Positions 62,022 through 64,000 of a stretch of 64,000 nucleotides of DNA are shown here, piece after piece. The notes under the pieces are model-generated. The model was not told where the DNA came from. It searched no databases and was given only the letters and a program-made list of their open reading frames with translations. Numbering within the stretch: position 1 is the first letter of the stretch; each line of letters opens with the position of its first letter. Origin of the DNA: Sparassis latifolia (lineage: Eukaryota; Basidiomycota; Agaricomycetes; Polyporales; Sparassidaceae); NCBI GenBank assembly GCA_018466975.1, contig CM031555.1, forward strand, positions 682,001-746,000. Direction: 5' to 3'. Made by a program: the position numbers and the translations under genes.

Positions 62022-63637
62022 ATGGCCCTTAGTTTCATCGGGTGCGCCTAGTATGTGCGTACGGCTACTCGAGAGCTAACCTGGGCTGCACAGAAAGCCC
62101 ATTTCTCTCATTTCGCACTCAGATGTACGTTACAGAGGCATTCTCGCGGGAATCGACCCTGCAGCCTCGACCATCCAACTCTCCAATGGTAAGTTTGTTT
62201 GTGACATCATCATTCGCAAATACTCATTCACGCGTCTGTGATGTAGTGTACTCGATGGGAACAGAGTCGAGGCGGTGAGTCTCGCTTTCGCCACGCAAAC
62301 TGTTGTGACGAAGCCATTACGGATGTAAAGCGAGCTTTAGAGCTCCACCGTCCGAGAGCGCATGAACCCATGTGGATTTTCCGTTGCCTTCCTTCTGACT
62401 CCGTGACTCTGTTTAAATTGCGCTGCTGAGCAAATCGTCAGAAGCTGACGTGTCGCTTGTTACCCTCCAGACCGCCAGACCAGTTCATACCTCCAGTGCA
62501 GGAACCATATGCATATATCATCTTCCGCGCATCAGAAGTGAAGGACCTCGCAGTGGATGACCCAGCGCCACAACGACGAAGCGTTCACGATGACCCAGCA
62601 GTGCTAGGCGTGAGTACTTTTATCAATTCGTTCTTTACCCTTCATGATGAAAACATTGACGGATGTAACGAGCACATGCTCGCATATCCGAGAGCGCTTA
62701 AACTCGTGTGGATACCCCGTTGCCTTCCTTCTGACCCATTTCCCTCATCCACCAAAGTGAAGCATTCTCCGGTGCTAGCTAACGTGCGATTTGACACCAG
62801 GCATCCGCGCCAATGGCAGCTGCACCACCATATGGCCAAAATTTCCAAGTACCGCCGGCGGGTGTACCACCACAATCTGCACAACCCCCTCAGCAAAATC
62901 GACAACCATCCTTTTCTCGCCAGCAGTCCTCCCAATCGTCTACCTCTGGCCAGCAACAAGGTGGGCCGGCTCAGGCAGCTCAAGCTGGCGCATCCGGCTC
63001 ACCGTCGTCTACAACGCCCTCGGGAGGTCATCGCCAAGGGCGCAACAATTCTGTGCACACCGCCACGGCGTCTCTCGAGACCGTCGAGCGTGCGCTCGGC
63101 GACCTGCGTGTGGCGAATGCCACCGCAAACGGTGCGCCTGTCCCGCGCAGTGGACGACGTGGGCGCGGCCAAGGGCAACAGGAGCACAACATTCGGGTGC
63201 CCGTGGCGGACTTTGACTTCCAGAGTTCAAATGCGCGCTTCGATAAGGCTGCGCTAGGGCCGTCACCCCGGGGGACGCCGAAAGCGGACGAGGTGAACGG
63301 TACTTCTGCAGACGACAAGGAGAAAGAGAAGGAGGCCGAGCCCGTGGCGTACAACCCGAAAAAGTCGTTCTTCGACTCGCTCTCGTCTGGGAGCAACGGG
63401 CCTTCGGCGGACGCGCGCGGAGGGCGCGGAGGCGGCGGACGACGCGGCGGAGGCAGGAACAGGCGAGAGGAGGAAAGGGAGAGGAACGTCGCGACGTTTG
63501 GCGAGCCAGGTGGTGTGGGTCTTATGGGACCTGGTGCGTATGTTGCGGGATGGGGTGGCTATGGCAGAAGAGGTGGCGGTCGCGGACGGAGAGGCGGCGC
63601 AGGCGGTGGTGATCGCGCTGCCGCGGGTGCTCGCTAA
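62022..63637 (+). CDS. SCD6: Scd6/Lsm14 family RNA-binding protein; hosts two putative intronic snoRNAs
   Basis: P-body protein that represses translation and promotes decapping by binding eIF4G and Dhh1/Dcp2 partners. Exons 62022-62041, 62094-62188, 62247-62274, 62471-62609 and 62801-63637 give 372 residues. The N-terminal LSM14 domain reads MALSFIGKPISLISHSDVRY then RGILAGIDPAASTIQLSN and ends ASEVKDLAV. A Gln/Ser/Pro-rich linker follows. The FDF (DFDF) box is VPVADFDFQSSNARFDK at about 63205-63245. The C terminus is a set of RGG-type repeats (GGRGGGGRRGGGRNRR, GRRGGGRGRRGGAGGG). Two introns, 62275-62470 and 62610-62800, are about 190 nt each, against 52-58 nt for the other two. They carry the paralogous C/D snoRNA-like segments described separately. 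Confidence 0.95.
62303..62401 (+). ncRNA. Putative box C/D snoRNA, copy 1, in Scd6 intron 3
   Basis: A box C-like GTGACGA lies at 62305-62311 (one mismatch to RTGATGA) and box D CTGA at 62395-62398, 83 nt apart. Directly before box D is TTGCCTTCCTT, which can pair with AAGGAAGGCAG of 18S rRNA (ten Watson-Crick pairs plus one G-U). The fifth nucleotide from box D pairs with an A, the expected 2'-O-methylation target. From memory this is A420 of yeast 18S rRNA, the snR52 target; that numbering needs checking. No convincing terminal stem was seen. Confidence 0.6.
62642..62737 (+). ncRNA. Putative box C/D snoRNA, copy 2, in Scd6 intron 4
   Basis: A perfect box C ATGATGA lies at 62644-62650 and box D CTGA at 62731-62734, 80 nt apart. 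It carries the same antisense element TTGCCTTCCTT before box D as copy 1. A shared CCGAGAGCGC (possible D' region) lies about 50 nt upstream of box D, and ACGGATGTAA follows box C in both copies. The half towards box C differs between copies, so only the box D guide appears conserved. Confidence 0.65.
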
Positions 63638-63837
63638 GGATATCTTGATCCGCACTTTTTGGTCCAGTCTTCTGACTGCAGCATCGATTCATAGCTTTTA
63701 TACGAAGATTATCACCGTCGTGATTTGAGGTTCATTTCACTTTTGGGTCTGAGGTCGAAATGATGTCACTTATCGCGTACGACCCTATTTGCACAATGGG
63801 CGATGTATATTAACTGTTACGACCGCCCTATTTTTTC
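63638..63837. other. 3' flank of Scd6
   Basis: 200 bp of convergent 3' flank. No gene seen. Confidence 0.4.
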
Positions 63838-64000
63838 CTCGCTGTCGTTTTCCGTCGGCGCGATAACGCTCTCCATGCCAGAGTCGTCAGAGCGGAAAAC
63901 AGGCCCCATGGCGGGAAGAGCCAGCTGAGCCTCCATGACCACCCCGCCGCCTTACGTAGTTTAGCCACAAGCGTATCGATCTGCTTTTCCAGCTCATGGC
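63838..64000 (-). CDS. C-terminal fragment of an unknown protein, cut by the window edge
   Basis: An open frame enters from the right edge on the minus strand and ends at 63838-63840. The visible residues are a heptad-like helix (HELEKQIDTLVAKLRKAAGW), a Trp-rich hydrophobic segment (SWRLSWLFPPWGLFSALTTL) and a basic tail ending RRRKTTARKK. This looks like a coiled coil followed by a tail anchor or membrane hairpin. The family is not recognised; about 53 residues can be seen. Confidence 0.55.

Overview
The window is nuclear DNA of a filamentous basidiomycete, most likely an agaricomycete. That placement rests on dense genes, mostly 45-60 nt GT-AG introns, Zn2Cys6 regulators, an ERMES subunit, an EF-hand alternative NADH dehydrogenase and F-box/LRR families; the class-level call is inference. 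Twenty protein genes could be spliced by hand into coherent proteins or near-complete proteins. One further gene is cut by the right edge.

Layout. 0.3-8.3 kb: a Zn2Cys6 regulator, UPF1 (nonsense-mediated decay), a HYPK-like nascent-chain factor divergent from UPF1, and mitoribosomal Mrp51. 9.5-17.8 kb: a Golgi nucleotide-sugar transporter, MDM12, ELP3 and a Golgi apyrase (YND1 type). The transporter and the apyrase are complementary parts of Golgi glycosylation: one imports nucleotide sugar, the other hydrolyses the nucleoside diphosphate by-product. 18.0-30.6 kb: a decayed P-loop gene, a PWWP-like chromatin protein, a GPI-anchored surface protein and a PriB-like Zn2Cys6 factor. 31.0-33.7 kb: CDC4. 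33.7-37.7 kb: gene-poor, with a 2.2 kb terminal-inverted-repeat element. 37.7-39.5 kb: divergent cyclophilin PPIL1 and D-aminoacyl-tRNA deacylase. 40.9-45.3 kb: two paralogous F-box/LRR genes flanking a small secreted protein. 45.6-48.6 kb: the NADH dehydrogenase. 48.7-53.8 kb: a tandem repeat, a MITE and decayed F-box/LRR copies. 53.8-63.6 kb: an ABCA transporter, PGS1 (cardiolipin pathway) and the P-body protein Scd6/Lsm14.

The most interesting signal is in Scd6. Its two long introns (about 190 nt against about 55 nt elsewhere) carry related segments with box C/D snoRNA geometry. Both place the same antisense element next to box D, complementary to a universally conserved 18S rRNA stretch. 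I read this as a duplicated intron-encoded methylation-guide snoRNA (snR52/SNORD83 type). Other points are two homopolymer runs that break otherwise convincing reading frames, a 174-bp MITE with a TA target duplication, and the F-box cluster. No bacterial-style operons, CRISPR arrays, rRNA or tRNA genes were seen.
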